Assembly: GCF_023078275.1 (NCBI RefSeq)
Contig: NC_062983.1
Location: 2,287,001-2,351,000 of the forward strand
DNA length: 64,000 bases
Origin: Leguminivora glycinivorella
Lineage: Eukaryota; Arthropoda; Insecta; Lepidoptera; Tortricidae
Reading direction: 5' to 3'
The stretch's first letter is position 1. Every line of letters starts with the position of its first letter. Below the pieces are notes generated by a model that ran no database searches, was not told the DNA's origin, and was given only the letters and a program-made list of their open reading frames with translations. Below, piece by piece: positions 51,958-62,655 of the stretch. A program made the translations under genes and the position numbers.

Positions 51958-52300
51958 GTCATCATCTTCCTTGCGTTATCCCAGCATTTGCCGCGGCTCA
52001 TGGGAGCTTGGGGTCCGCTGTGATAACTTATCTCAAGATTTGACGTAGGCACTAGTGCAACTGCACACGAGAGCGACTGCCATCTGACCTTCCAACCCAA
52101 AGGGTAACTAGGCCTTATTGGAATTAGTCCGGTTTCCTCACGATGTTTGCCTCCACCGAAAAGCAACTGGCAAATATCAAATGATACATTTCGCACATAA
52201 ATTCCTAAAAACTCATTGGTGCGAGCTGGGGTTCGAACCCGTGACCTCCGGATCGCACGCACGCCAAGTCGCACGATCTTACCGCTAGGTCACCAGCGCT
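51958..52300 (-). mobile_element. SINE-A, full length
   Basis: The most complete SINE-A. On the minus strand it has the head AGCGCTGGTGACCTAGCGGT (A-box region), the B box GGTTCGAACCCC, the body AATGTATCATTTGATATTTG, then TTTTCGGTGGAGGCAAACAT and the 3' end GATAACGCAAGGAAGATGAT. Family P follows immediately. The 120-aa frame across it is incidental. Confidence 0.8.
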
Positions 52301-52311
52301 TAACCACAGTA

Positions 52312-52535
52312 TAATAAAGAGTACTATCGTACAGTATGGCCACTCCTTCCCCGCTGGAAGTGCCGCCCACCACCTCTCGGTTACCTCACAGTTACCGCGT
52401 TTCAAAGACGCGAACAGTCGACCTTGTCATATTTCACTCATACAAGCATAGTACGCGTACACCTACACTAGCTTAGACTGTGTGCTAGGAACGCGCCTCT
52501 TTCATATATTTGATCGCCAGTGCCCGGAGTGTACT
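52312..52535 (+). repeat. Family P repeat, copy 4
   Basis: AGTACTATCGTACAGTATGG, CCGCTGGAAGTGCCGCCCAC, ATTTCACTCATACAAGCATA, GCGCCTCTTTCATATATTTG. Full length. Confidence 0.75.
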
Positions 52536-52935
52536 TAACCATTGCTTCATATTTAGAAAAAAAATTCAGTATTTTTCTAAGAAGCTAACTAGTAATAAAT
52601 AACAAAGCTTATTCCGAAGTTGTAAGTAGGTAACAGCCGTCGTAAATCAACGCCCTTCGTTACAGGCTTGTACAAAATCGGAGCAACACGCCAATTTTCA
52701 CCAATGCTCATTTCCTCCACGGGTCACACTATGTGCTTTCCAGGTTACTTATTTTGTAGGAAAAACAGCGGTTATACATGGTGTGACATGAGGAAACCGA
52801 AGTATTTTAACTTCGCGTTTCTGAGGGCAAAATAAAGACAACGTGTTATATGACGTCAAGCAAATTTTTTTTGTGTATTTTTTGTTTTGTTTTATTGGAT
52901 GTATTTTCATATTAAAAGTAAATGTTATTCCTAAA
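52536..52935. other. No recognisable feature
   Basis: AT-rich spacer. Confidence 0.45.
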
Positions 52936-53102
52936 CACAACACTATTAGTAGGGTCTATGGCTATTTGGCTGTGGGCTTCTGTAAAGTACTTCTTCAGTT
53001 GGGCTCTGCTCTAGATTCGAGCGATATGATATCCGCTGTGCTGGGCCCTACAACACAAAGCGGAATATCGTTCGCTATGCCCTACCTCCTACAAAATGTA
53101 TG
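52936..53102 (-). mobile_element. LINE family D fragment
   Basis: AGTAGGGTCTATGGCTATTT, CAGTTGGGCTCTGCTCTAGA, CGATATGATATCCGCTGTGC; matches 33550-33690. No tail or stem-loop. Confidence 0.6.
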
Positions 53103-53300
53103 GTGAGACTCTAACAAAACCTGTGCCTATGACCATTAAATAAATAATGGAATACACACAGCGTCTAGTGTGTATTGATTGCTGCCTACAGCATAATGTT
53201 TACGTACCGAGCTTGCGATGTAGGTCAAAACGATACGATAACAAGTTCTTCAATAGGGAAATACCTAAGTTAATAATTAATATTTATTCGTTCGATATTT

Positions 53301-53960
53301 TTGGTGTTGCTGAGCCCTTCGGTTGGCGCACTACAGAGATTAGTGGGAATATGTGAAACATATGCAATTGCCCATGGGTTAAGATACAATACTTCAAAAA
53401 GCGAGGTAATGCAATTTAAAGCTGGGACAAAATCATACAAAATGACACCTGTTACGCTTTGTGGTACTGCTTTAAAAGTTGTACAAAAGTTTAAGTATCA
53501 TGGCCACTGGGTAACCGAAAACATGTCAGATAATGATGATATCGAGAGGGAGCGCAGGGCGTTGTGTGTTCGGAGCAACATGTTGGCTCGCAGATTTGCT
53601 CGTTGCAGTAATGAAGTAAAGCTAACGCTTTTTAAAGCATACTGCCAAACATTCTACACGTGCAATCTGTGGGTCAATTTTACGCAACGGGCATACAGCG
53701 CACTGCGTGTGCAATATAATAACGCGTTTAGGGTGTTGTTTGGGCTGCCGCGGTACTGTAGTGCGTCAACTATGTTTGCTGAGGCGCGCACTGATGGTTT
53801 TGACGCAATAGTTAGAAAAAGGTGCGCGTCACTGCTCAGTCGTCTCCGTGACAGCCCAAACAGTATCCTAAGTGTGCTGGCGCAGCGCTGGGACTCGCCT
53901 TTGTTTGCGCGGTGGGTCCGGCTGCACGCGCCGCCAATCGCCACTCCACGTCGTTATTAA
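53301..53960 (+). pseudogene. LINE reverse transcriptase, C-terminal half
   Basis: A 219-codon frame ending in TAA (53958-53960). It begins with VLLSPS, the residues that follow the catalytic YADD box, then CETYAIAHGLRYNTSKSE, KFKYHGHWVT, ERERRALCVRSNMLARRFAR, YCQTFYTCNLW and RVQYNNAFRVLFGLPR. In non-LTR retrotransposons this is the palm/thumb region plus a C-terminal extension; the enzyme copies its RNA into a nicked target. The aspartates of YADD and everything upstream (fingers, endonuclease) are missing, so it is a 5'-truncated, inactive copy. The frame is intact to the stop, suggesting a fairly young insertion. CR1/Rex-like clade is my best guess. Confidence 0.85.
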
Positions 53961-54097
53961 ATTTATTTATATATAGTCAATAGGTATTAAGTTAGTTTTA
54001 GTACTAACATAGTTTTAAGGATTTGTGTTATTTACTAACACTCTATGGATTTTTAATTTTCGAAATAAATATATTGAATTGAATTGAATTGAATTTT
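53961..54097 (+). mobile_element. 3' UTR and TTGAA tail of the 53.3-kb LINE
   Basis: AT-rich UTR after the TAA with AAATAAATAT, ending in about four TTGAA units (54072-54093). Confidence 0.8.
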
Positions 54098-54290
54098 ATT
54101 CACTAGACAGTAAAATATGAGTATAAGATTTTTTTTCTGGCATAAAAATGTATAAGTACAATGTAGAAATGGCGGATATAATTCCAAAAGGCACTATCCA
54201 CCCAGTCAACCATGGCCATATAATTGGTACAGAGAGAAAAAGTGATGAACTAAAGGGAAAATAATTAACGTATACACCGACATATTTATC
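54098..54290 (-). mobile_element. Second LINE 3' UTR, tail-to-tail
   Basis: AAGTACAATGTAGAAATGGC and CACCCAGTCAACCATGGCCA resemble the UTR at 355-420 (family of 318-800) on the minus strand. It meets the plus-strand LINE end at its tail. Confidence 0.5.
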
Positions 54291-54437
54291 GTCACTACTT
54301 TGAAAAAATCTCGTATCTCACGCTGCTCCTCAAAGTTAAAACACAGTAAGTCTATATGCATTCCATACATACTTACTACTATTTTCTTTTCATTGACAGA
54401 CGAAGATACACGTCTTTTTAAAAGTAGTGACGATATA
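54291..54437. mobile_element. CGTCACTACTTT MITE, copy 2
   Basis: Same ends as 44280-44428 (ATCGTCACTACTTTGAAA / AAAAGTAGTGACGAT); only scattered substitutions inside. Confidence 0.8.
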
Positions 54438-54888
54438 CATATACCTATGCATGATTTTAGTTTAATATTGTTTACATTCCAGTATTGATGGCGAGATATG
54501 AACACAATTTACCATTTATTTTAAAATACCTATTATGTAACCATGTCTCTGGCAAATATAATTTCATTTAATTCATTCATTAATTCAATTTCATTTTATT
54601 TTATTCAAGGTGTTTTTCCGCAGGGCAAAGTTTTTGGTCTAGTAAGCTGTTGTTAAGTATTTGGGGGCGCTGATCGCTTTCTCCATACAATGTATATCAA
54701 TTTCCGTGAAATTACATGTAGAAAAATCATGATACTGTGAACTTAAAGACTAGCGACATCTATTGTGAAATCTAGCAACTATTATGTACCTACTTGACAT
54801 AAGATTATTTTGTGTGTGTGTGTAGACGGGTTAAGAATTTCACAACCCCCTTTCTTCCCATGGGTGGCGTAGAAGTCGAATATGGGAT

Positions 54889-55164
54889 ATAGGTTAAATT
54901 GTAGCGTAGGCGAAAGGCTGGCAACCTGTCAATGCAATGTCATTATGTCACCCGAGGGTTAACCCACCATTTTACATGGAATTTGACAGATGATAGCCCA
55001 CCAACCCTGAGTTATGTGGCTGGTGCAAGTGGGCCTTAAAGAGGTTTTTATTTAATATTGTCTTCTGTTTGCCAAGAGTGGCACTAAAGCTTAAGTAGTA
55101 TCATGTGTTCTGCCTACCCCTTTATGGGATAGAGGCGTGATTGTATGTATGTTGTATGTATGTC
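54889..55164 (+). mobile_element. SINE-B copy with foreign insert
   Basis: The 5' part AAATTGTAGCGTAGGCGAAA ... CAATGCAATGTCA stops at 54943; the 3' part TTTGCCAAGAGTGGCACTAA ... TTGTATGTATG resumes at 55068. The insert (54944-55067) carries GGGTTAACCCACCATTTTAC and GGTGCAAGTGGGCCTTAA, an incomplete MITE-like pattern. It also replaces about 25 bp of SINE. Confidence 0.65.
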
Positions 55165-55713
55165 TTCTGTTACCGCGATATGGATGGTAATTTCCTCAGT
55201 CACCCGTTGACCACGAATGCTGTAATGTGTTCGATCGAAACGACCACGAATGCTGTAAATCGCTAGGACTCTTCTGGGAAATATAACGCTGCACTATGCA
55301 AGTTTTCCTTTACCTTAGATGTCAAGGACTTTTTAATATCTTTTTCCGGAACCCTCAAAGCAGAAAAAGAGAAGGTTAATAACGAAAACCAATCCTCAAC
55401 GCTATTGGACTGCACGCATTTATCTATTATGCTGTTAATTCATTATATGCGATTTAATCCTTTTCCATAGTTTTATTTCATGAGGTTTTTATTTGTCAAA
55501 CTATGTGAAAAATAACCTTACAATAGTAAACTGATACCACATTTTGCGACCCCGTACAAATGATAATATTTCCTGCGCTAGCGTGCTAAGCCACAATATT
55601 CGTTTAAAAAGTCTTGCGAGCAAACTTTTTCCGCATTAATACGGTATTGTGAGAAATACGTGTCGTGTGTGATTGCCTTTATAAGTTTATAATGGCGATT
55701 CCTTGTACATAAA

Positions 55714-57076
55714 ACCGGCCAAGAGCGTGTCGGGCCACGCTCAGTGTAGGGTTCCGTAGTTTTCCGTATTTTTCTCAAAAACTACTGAACCTATCAAGTT
55801 CAAAACAATTTTCCTAGAAAGTCTTTATAAAGTTCTACTTTTGTGATTTTTTTCATATTTTTTAACCGACTTCAAAAAAGGAGGAGGTTCTCAATTCGAC
55901 TGAATGTTTTTTTTTTTTTTTTTTTTTGTATGTATGTTCCACGATATCTCCGAGAATTGTGGACCGATTTTCAAAATTTTTTTTTGATCGAACGGGTATA
56001 ACCCCGAGATGGTCCCATTGGCACCAAGTCAGGGTCTGATGATGGGATCCTGGAGAAATCGAGGGAACTCTTCAAATGTTATAGGCACATGTAATGTTTT
56101 CAGTGTATTTTTCAAAGGTAAACCAGTATTTACGCCTGATCGTAATAATTTTATGTGGCTGAGCTGATGATGGAAGGTCAACTCCTCAATGGTTAGGAGT
56201 TAAAGGATAATTCTTTCACTAGTGTACATGTATTCGGACTGATACATATAATATCAATAGGAACCACTAAAAATCAACAAATAAATAAACTTTTTAACAA
56301 AAAATAAAACCGCCTTCAAAAATAAGCGCGTTACAAAACACGGAGAAACTAAAAAGCAAAAAATAATAAACCTTTGAATTCAGATTTCTTATCGTATTGC
56401 AATAATCTAAACATCCAAATTATAAACAAATCAATTATTTTTGGAGTCGGTGCCAGCCTGCGTATGGTTGGGTGGGGCAAACAGGCAATAGCAAGGCGAC
56501 GAACAGGTCTGGTACCGACTGCAAAAATAATTGATTTGTTTATAATTTGGATGTTTAGATTATTGCAATACGATAAGAAATCTGAATTCAAAGGTTTATT
56601 ATTTTTTGCTTTTTAGTTTCTCCGTGTTTTGTAACGCGCTTATTTTTGAAGGCGGTTTTATTTTTTGTTAAAAAAGTTTTTAAACATATGGTTCAAAAGT
56701 TAGAGGGGGGGGGGGACGCACTTTTTTTTCCTTTAGGAGCGTTTATTTCCGAAAATATTAATATTATCAAAAAACGATCTTAGTAAACCCTTATTAATTT
56801 TTAAATACCTATCCAACAATATATCACACGTTGGGGTTGGAATGAAAAAAAATATCAGCCCCCACTTTACATGTAGGGGGGGTACCCTAATAAAACATTT
56901 TTTTCCATTTTTTATTTTTGCACTTTGTTGGCGTGATTGATATACATATTGGTACCAAATTTCAGCTTTCTAGTACTTACGGTTACTGAGATTATCCGCG
57001 GACGGACGGACGGACGGACGGACAGACAGACATGGCGAAACTATAAGGGTTCCTAGTTGACTACGGAACCCTAAAA
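55714..57076 (+). repeat. Family K copy split by family L
   Basis: K start AACCGGCCAAGAGCGTGTCG (55713-55861); L at 55862-56675; K resumes AACATATGGTTCAAAAGTTA (56682) and ends GACTACGGAACCCTAAAAA (57076), with a GGAC tract at 56998-57022. Confidence 0.8.
55862..56675 (+). mobile_element. Family L foldback element, full copy
   Basis: Begins AACCGACTTCAAAAAAGGAG with a T-run at 55906-55927, then ATATCTCCGAGAATTGTGGA and a GATGATGGGATCCTGGAG block. It ends in a giant palindrome: 56291-56443 and 56522-56674 are 153-bp arms identical in complement, around a 78-bp centre with weaker pairing. The mirror-image frames on both strands (MNSDFLSYCNNLNIQ) are simply the two arms. Confidence 0.85.
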
Positions 57077-57150
57077 AAGGAGTTTATAACATAAATGTGT
57101 TTGTAAAAGTGCTTATTTTAATTGTAACCTACATTTGGTGTTTTGTTTTT

Positions 57151-57366
57151 ACTAGCTTTTGCCTACGGCTTCGCTCGCGTTAGAAAGAGACAAAAAAGTA
57201 GCCTCTGTCACTCTCCATCCCTTCAACTATCTTCACCTAAAAAAATCACGTCAATTCGTCGCTCTGTTTTGCCGTGAAAGACAGAGAAACAAACAGACAC
57301 ACACACTTTCCCATCCCATTATAATTTATTTCCCATTCATAATTTATTTATTATTTAGTATGGATT
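57151..57366 (+). repeat. Family R copy
   Basis: ACTAGCTTTTGCCTACGGCT, CTCCATCCCTTCAACTATCT, GAAACAAACAGACACACACA, then a duplicated CCATT..TAATTTATT stretch and TTAGTATGGATTTT. Confidence 0.75.
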
Positions 57367-57622
57367 TTTGAGTTCATTATTTACACATAAAAATCTACTG
57401 TAGGTATTCTATTAATAATGCTTTTCTTAACCCTTTAACGGGCAAGACTCAAAAAAATCGTGAGTTCAAACCTCATCGCCATCCTATAGTACAAAAAATT
57501 CTCTACAAGAAAAAAATACAAAAAGATAGTCATACAGGGTGGTCTTTTTTGAGACCGGTGCCCTATAAAGGGTTTCTGTGAGAATCTTTAGCCATCAAAA
57601 AATAATGTATTACATAGGCTAC

Positions 57623-57672
57623 TCTCATGAAATATCAATATCTAGTACACTAGATATTGATATTTCATGAGA
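57623..57672. repeat. 24-bp perfect inverted repeat, 2-nt spacer
   Basis: Arms 57623-57646 and 57649-57672 around AC; core AATATCAATATCTAGT. It sits directly beside the LINE remnant at 57660-57845 and overlaps its downstream edge. Confidence 0.9.
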
Positions 57673-57845
57673 TATACATATCACTCTGGTAATCTTGGCC
57701 AAATGCTCGTTCAGCATTCGGCAGACATGACCGGCCCAGTCCCACTTCAACTTGGCCGCTTTCCGAACTACGTCGACTATTTTTGTTTTGGAGCACAGCG
57801 TGGTGTCCGGATACGATCCTTGACTATAGCTCGCTGACAAACCCC
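57660..57845 (-). pseudogene. LINE C-terminal fragment (KWDWAGHV)
   Basis: The minus frame includes CSKTKIVDVVRKAAKLKWDW then AGHVCRM, the K.KW.WAGH+.R motif of RTE-like LINE ORFs. It is cut on both sides and lacks the GRP...QQW end. Confidence 0.65.
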
Positions 57846-57849
57846 AAGT

Positions 57850-58487
57850 TTAGACCTCTGACTCGCCGGTAAAATCAAAATTAAATATAGTTATAGAATA
57901 CCACAAATTGCATTACTAAACACGTATTCCATATCCAAACAATTCGGTAGTCTTATAAACACGTTTAAATATAATAATGATTGTTTTTTATAGAACGGAA
58001 ATGCCACCGTATGTAAGGTCAAAATGTAGGTAACCTGTACAAACTTATCATTGCGGTCTACTCTTCATTGTACACGTGAATTTTATATACGGTTTCTGTA
58101 TACATCTATTTGGTGAACGGCAAAGTTAAGTTGGTAATAAAACTGGTTTTACACCCGGAGATGATGATGTTCTTTTTATATGATAATGTGGTAATGAGTT
58201 GAATCAGTGTGTTTTCTCAGTAATGTTATATGCGCATTTTTTGCTTATTGGGAAATTTTAATTGAGTTCTATTTTTAGTAAAGGCACATTATTGTTACTA
58301 AATAACGGTAAAAGTGAGAAAAAAGAGAATTAAGTACTTTAGATTAAGATGCAAGTTATGTAATCAAATTATCATTAGATTTTTCTTTTAATAAAACGCC
58401 ATTTAATTGTGTACACATATTAATCAAAAAACAGTTATTTTAAGCTTATTTATGAACGTGCGTGAAGTCAAATTGGTTTGTCGATCG
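57850..58487. other. No recognisable feature
   Basis: AT-rich spacer. Confidence 0.45.
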
Positions 58488-58555
58488 TAGCAAATGGAAG
58501 TCCGTGTTTTCTGCCTACCCCTCTGGGAAACAGGTTTTAGTGTATGTATGTATTT
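58488..58555 (+). mobile_element. SINE-B-like tail fragment
   Basis: GATCGTAGCAAATGGAAGTC, TTCTGCCTACCCCTCTGGGA, TGTATGTATGTATT; sister of 31801-31872. Confidence 0.55.
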
Positions 58556-58872
58556 AAAGGTAATATTTTGCTCAGTAGAGCAAACCGACCTAAGGCATCC
58601 TACTCAGCAACATGACCTAGGGCAATTTTGTTTACTTGTAGTTTATAATTTTAAGTATTTTTACAATATTTTGTTCATTGTTTCAAATAACTAACATCAT
58701 TATCTTCGATAATATGCTTTGAATATATTAAATAAAGAACACCTGGCTTCCATTGTTTACCACTCATTAATTTAATTGTCGATCGTAATTATTAAAATTA
58801 ACAAAATATGAACTTTATTTTGTGCATGGAAATAGCACCTCAGAATTTATGTAGATTTATCACAAACTAAAT

Positions 58873-59046
58873 TTTGCCCGCGGCTTCGCTCGCGTTAGAA
58901 AGAGACAAAAAGTAGCCTATATCACTCACCACCCCTTCAACTATCTCCACTTAAAAATCACGTCAATTCGTCGCTCCGTTTTGTCGTGAAAGACGGACAA
59001 ACAAACAGACACACACACTTTCTCATTTATAATATTAGTATGGATT
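58873..59046 (+). repeat. Family R copy
   Basis: TTGCCCGCGGCTTCGCTCGC, AGTAGCCTATATCACTCACC, GTGAAAGACGGACAAACAAA, TTATAATATTAGTATGGATT. Best-preserved R here. Confidence 0.8.
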
Positions 59047-59364
59047 TCGTTATCATAAAACATACATAATGGCATAGTGATTTATTTATACTCGTATAGG
59101 TATATATATAAGGTCCTAATTTATTAGATGCAGATATTTTTACAGCTGATAGTACTCGGTCTCTGGAGTATATTAAACCGTGAAACATTATAGCTTTTAC
59201 GATGTTTTTTTGGAGAAAATGGAAAAACAAATTTGCTACGTAAAAACACCCTGTTATGTGATTATTAAATGAAAACTCATTGAACAGATTCTAGTACCTC
59301 TTTTACGTACCACTTAACTGTAACTGGCCACTTCAATGACATGTGTTTTTTGGCATATAATTAA

Positions 59365-60760
59365 CCGGGCAACTAAAATATTAAACGGGAAGTGAAGTCG
59401 GGCATACAATAATATAATTTGGCTGTGTTTTAATATTGTGGCGACAAAAATAATATATGAGCCTCAAATATTAAGCATCATTATTATTGAAAAAACGGCA
59501 GCAAATTTCAAGCGACAAAAATATTTCCGAGGAACATTAAACAATACTTTGGCGACTAAAATAATAATTGGCACCTAGTATTGTAAAGCGTAAGATTTTT
59601 AATATTTGTAGTCATATAGATATTAGCAACTAAATAATTATACTTAGCTCATCGTTTAAAGTAGTATTTAAACTTCAGAGGTAACTAAAAAAAATAATGG
59701 GAAGTATGTCTTTTTAAAAACACATATAAAATCGTTTTTTTATGAAAACGGGTTGATGGTAGCTACGTACCGATGGTCTCATCGGAAGATCAGCGCTGGA
59801 AGTCACCAGCAACACGCTAAGGTGAGGCCATTTCGTGGCACTTCATTCCTTTCTGTCTTGTTGTTATTATGTGTATTTTGTATTGCCTGTGTTCACGAAT
59901 ATATGTTTATTCTATTCTATTCAAACATCGTATTTGCGACCCGTAAACCACGAGTAGTATTTAAATATCTCGAATCCGGAAGACTACGCTGCGCTCAAAA
60001 ACTCAGATAATTGATGTGGAGTTGTTTTGTTATAGTGTTTGGGAGTATTTTGCAAGCCTCATTATCAAAACAGAAATAGGAAGAAGATGGACAATTTTTT
60101 ACTGCCTAAATATTATGCAAACAAAAATCTACGGAAATTCTCTTAATTTAGAAGATTATTTTGCTCATTAACATTATGCCAGCATAAGATTCGATATTAT
60201 AAAATCTGCGGAACGATTTATGAAAAGGCATATTCTGAGTAAGGTTTTCCTGCCAAAAAATGAATCTTTCAGAGTGATGTTAAGACTGCGTAAGACCGAC
60301 CTTAGATTCGATAGAGTAAACGTCATGAAAAGTTATTCATTGTATAGAGTCGAAGTTGCCAGCACTCCCAAACAACTAATTTCTTACCCATAAGTATAAT
60401 ATTTTGTCGACCATTATATTTTATAAGAGTTCATTTTTTTTTTAAAATGACAGCTCAGGTGATGAGTGACGATGTATAAATTTTAAATGTACTTTTTATG
60501 TTAATTTGGTATATAAATATTTTAAAAGAACTGTATATTTTATATTAACAGATAGCCGTTTTCCGATTAAACTGTATCTCTTAAATTGTTTCCAATATAA
60601 TAATTCAGTTGCCAAATAAATACTTGGTACTCGCGTCTGATTAAAACCGTAGCCGTAATGACATTAAAATGCTACCTCATATTTAAATAATTTGAGGCCC
60701 TATTTTAGTCGCCAAACTATTATTTTTGATACCCATTTCTATGGTTATTTAGTCGCCCGG
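59365..60760. mobile_element. TTAA-flanked 1.4-kb element with GCGACTAAAAT repeats
   Basis: TTAA at 59361-59364 and 60761-60764. Ends CCGGGCAACTAAAATA and, complemented, CCGGGCGACTAAATAA. GCGACTAAAAT-type words recur near both ends (59441, 59560, complement at 60707). It contains a LINE 3' end (59750-59930) and a stretch (60110-60260) similar to the 23.8-kb element. No transposase. Confidence 0.65.
59750..59930 (+). mobile_element. LINE 3' UTR with ATTCT tail
   Basis: GGTCTCATCGGAAGATCAGC, CACGCTAAGGTGAGGCCATT, ATTGCCTGTGTTCACGAATA, then TTATTCTATTCTATTC. The 85-aa frame with a hydrophobic stretch (FLSVLLLLCVFCIACV) comes from this UTR and is not taken as a signal peptide. Confidence 0.55.
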
Positions 60761-60785
60761 TTAAATACGTGCCTTATTTTTTTGC

Positions 60786-60875
60786 ATGGTACGCGTTCAC
60801 CTACACGAATTTAGACGATGTGCGTAGGAACCCGCCTCTTTCATATATTTACTTGCCATTGTCCCAGGTGTGCCT
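60786..60875 (+). repeat. Family P fragment
   Basis: TGGTACGCGTTCACCTACAC, GCCTCTTTCATATATTTACT; 3' part only. Confidence 0.6.
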
Positions 60876-60920
60876 TGACAGTACCTTCTCCCGTGCTACG
60901 TCACATTTTGATGTTATCTT

Positions 60921-61152
60921 CTTCCTTATCCTCTCTTGATCCCATTATTTGGGGTCGGGTCTCCTCACAGTCCTGCGCCAAGTTCTACGATCTTGGGTTG
61001 TCTGTTGGGGCACCTGGGCTTTCTTGAGTTCTCTTTCTATGCTTTTCCACCAGGTATCTGGGGGGCGGCCACTACCTCTTGGCGTCTCTGGTAGATTGAG
61101 TGCTACTTGGACTATATGATCGTTTTCCCGTCGTTTAACGTGGCCATACCAA
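60921..61152 (-). mobile_element. 5'-truncated LINE with exact 14-bp duplication
   Basis: TTTGATGTTATCTT is duplicated at 60907-60920 and 61153-61166. The minus frame (61149 to a stop near 60952) reads WYGHVKRRENDHIVQVALNL, GSGRPPDTWWKSIERELKKA and ends VRRPDPK. This is the GH+.RR.+D.+V ... RGRP..TW terminus of RTE-like LINE ORFs. A short UTR ends GATAAGGAAG. 232 bp; inactive. Confidence 0.85.
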
Positions 61153-61166
61153 TTTGATGTTATCTT

Positions 61167-61352
61167 ATTAAGCCTTATTTTATACCCTTGTTATATCTGA
61201 CAACACTTTAGAATCATATTTCCAATTAGGATTATCTGATTCAATCTGTTTTCTGGGTTTAAACTCATTAATGTGTTTTGCAAAGTACTTTGTCGAAATC
61301 GAGGTAAAACTTTTATGGGGATCGGAACGGTTTTAGTATTTTGCTGTTGAAT
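61167..61352. other. No recognisable feature
   Basis: AT-rich spacer. Confidence 0.45.
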
Positions 61353-61356
61353 TGTA

Positions 61357-61492
61357 CAGTCAACCAATTGGAACCCTAGGCCACTGTAGAACTATGTCAT
61401 AGTGAGGTTATAAATCAGATTGGAAGAAATCTCTTACTGCTTGTCATTTTGACATGGTTGTAATGTGGCCTAGAGTTCCAATTGATTGACTG
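61357..61492. mobile_element. 136-bp TA-site MITE (CAGTCAACCAATTGGAA)
   Basis: TA at 61355-61356 and 61493-61494. Ends CAGTCAACCAATTGGAACCC and, complemented, CAGTCAATCAATTGGAACTC, continuing through TAGGCCAC. A half-copy is at 27464. Confidence 0.85.
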
Positions 61493-61842
61493 TACCTATC
61501 GAAATGTGGAATGAGTTGCGATGAATTAATTTTTATTGGCTTAATTTCGATACGGGGACAATTACTGCTATATTCGCACTTACTGTAGTTTTACTGGTTT
61601 TACAATATGTTGGTTGAAGTGGAGAATAGATAACTATGGAGGACCAGGGGAGAGGCTTTTTCCCAGCAGTGGGAGTGGATCTTTAACTCACACACTAACG
61701 ATAACGGCAAGTAGAGTCATCTCTACTACTAAACATAAAATAAAATATCTTTATTTGAATATACTACAAGACGCCGTCATAAATTCATGGATAAAAATGA
61801 ACTGCACCAATATACATAGTTCAGTAACATGCTCATACATTT

Positions 61843-62056
61843 AGCGCTGGTGGCCTAGCGGTAAGAGCGTGCGACTTTCAATCCGGAGGTCGCGGGTTCG
61901 AACCCCGGCTCGCACCAATGAGTTTTTCGGAACTTATGTAGGCCTAGTTACCCTTCAGGTTGGAAGGTCAGATGGCAGTCGCTTTCGTAAAACTAGTTCC
62001 TTCGTCAAATCTTGGGGTTAATTATTATCAAAGTATTATCAAAGGAGGATGATGAG
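61843..62056 (+). mobile_element. SINE-A with intact tRNA-like head, internally deleted
   Basis: Head AGCGCTGGTGGCCTAGCGGT (A-box region) with B box GGGTTCGAACCCC, then CGGCTCGCACCAATGAGTTT. The anticodon stem no longer pairs, so it is not a functional tRNA. The body jumps from GGAACTTATGTAG to GCCTAGTTACCCTTCAGG, missing about 80 bp found in 51958-52300, and the end keeps GGAGGATGATGA. Confidence 0.75.
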
Positions 62057-62342
62057 TAACGCTCATACAGTTTGAGCAAAAAGTATTGCTATAGTTCCAA
62101 TAAACAAAACCGGATATAGTTACAGTACAATGACCTACAAAATTGTTGATCGATGACGCAGTGATGGGATCAATCGATGACGCTATGATCGTCATCAATC
62201 TTTGACCTTGAGGTCGGTGCTCCATGACCGGTTTAAGATATGACTAGTTTTTATTAACATGCTTTTATTAGGTCGAGCTCCGGATATTTCAACGCAGTTG
62301 CATGCATCGTGAATATCGGGAGCTCGGCAAATATCAAAAAGG
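62057..62342. other. No recognisable feature
   Basis: Spacer with a short inverted pair GAGCTCCGGATATTTC / GAATATCGGGAGCTC (62274-62322). Confidence 0.4.
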
Positions 62343-62505
62343 TATCACGGTATTTCCGAGCTCATATAACCCGGCTACATTCAAATCAAGGGTGAACAGG
62401 CAAATTCTGGGCGAGCTCACTCCATCGTAGGCCACGTCTTTGCCTTTGCCTTTGCCTTTGGCTAGTCTGTGGTCAAGAGTGAGCCCATTTATAATAATAA
62501 AAAAC
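62343..62505 (+). mobile_element. LINE 3' end (PSSYN family), frame intact to stop
   Basis: FPSSYNPATFKSRVNRQILG then ELTPS and a TAG stop (62427-62429); the 3' UTR has a triplicated TTTGCC unit and GGCTAGTCTGTGGTCAAGAG; tail TTATAATAATAAAAAA. It lies about 150 bp upstream of the host exon, so it is intronic if that gene is spliced as proposed. Confidence 0.75.
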
Positions 62506-62655
62506 GGTCTATATCCCGGTGAATATAAGTCTACTCAAACCAAACTGCTCTTCTGATTAAGCAAGATCAAACTCCTGAGTATTTATAAGAATTGATTACT
62601 TTACCCGTACTTTTCTTTCTTAGATGACTTACCAAATTGTTTCTTTCTTCCACAG

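Noticed and set aside
53654..53944. Antisense 96-aa frame opposite the reverse transcriptase
   Set aside because: Shadow of the LINE coding frame; no domain of its own.
56349..56616. Two mirror-image ORFs starting MNSDFLSYCNNLN
   Set aside because: They are the two arms of one perfect palindrome read on opposite strands.
59753..60010. Signal-peptide exon of the downstream Ig gene (hydrophobic FLSVLLLLCVFCIACV)
   Set aside because: The segment is a LINE 3' UTR with an ATTCT tail, and no suitable splice donor in the required phase follows.
61843..61920. Functional tRNA gene
   Set aside because: A and B boxes are present, but the anticodon stem does not pair and the sequence continues into the SINE-A body found at four other loci.
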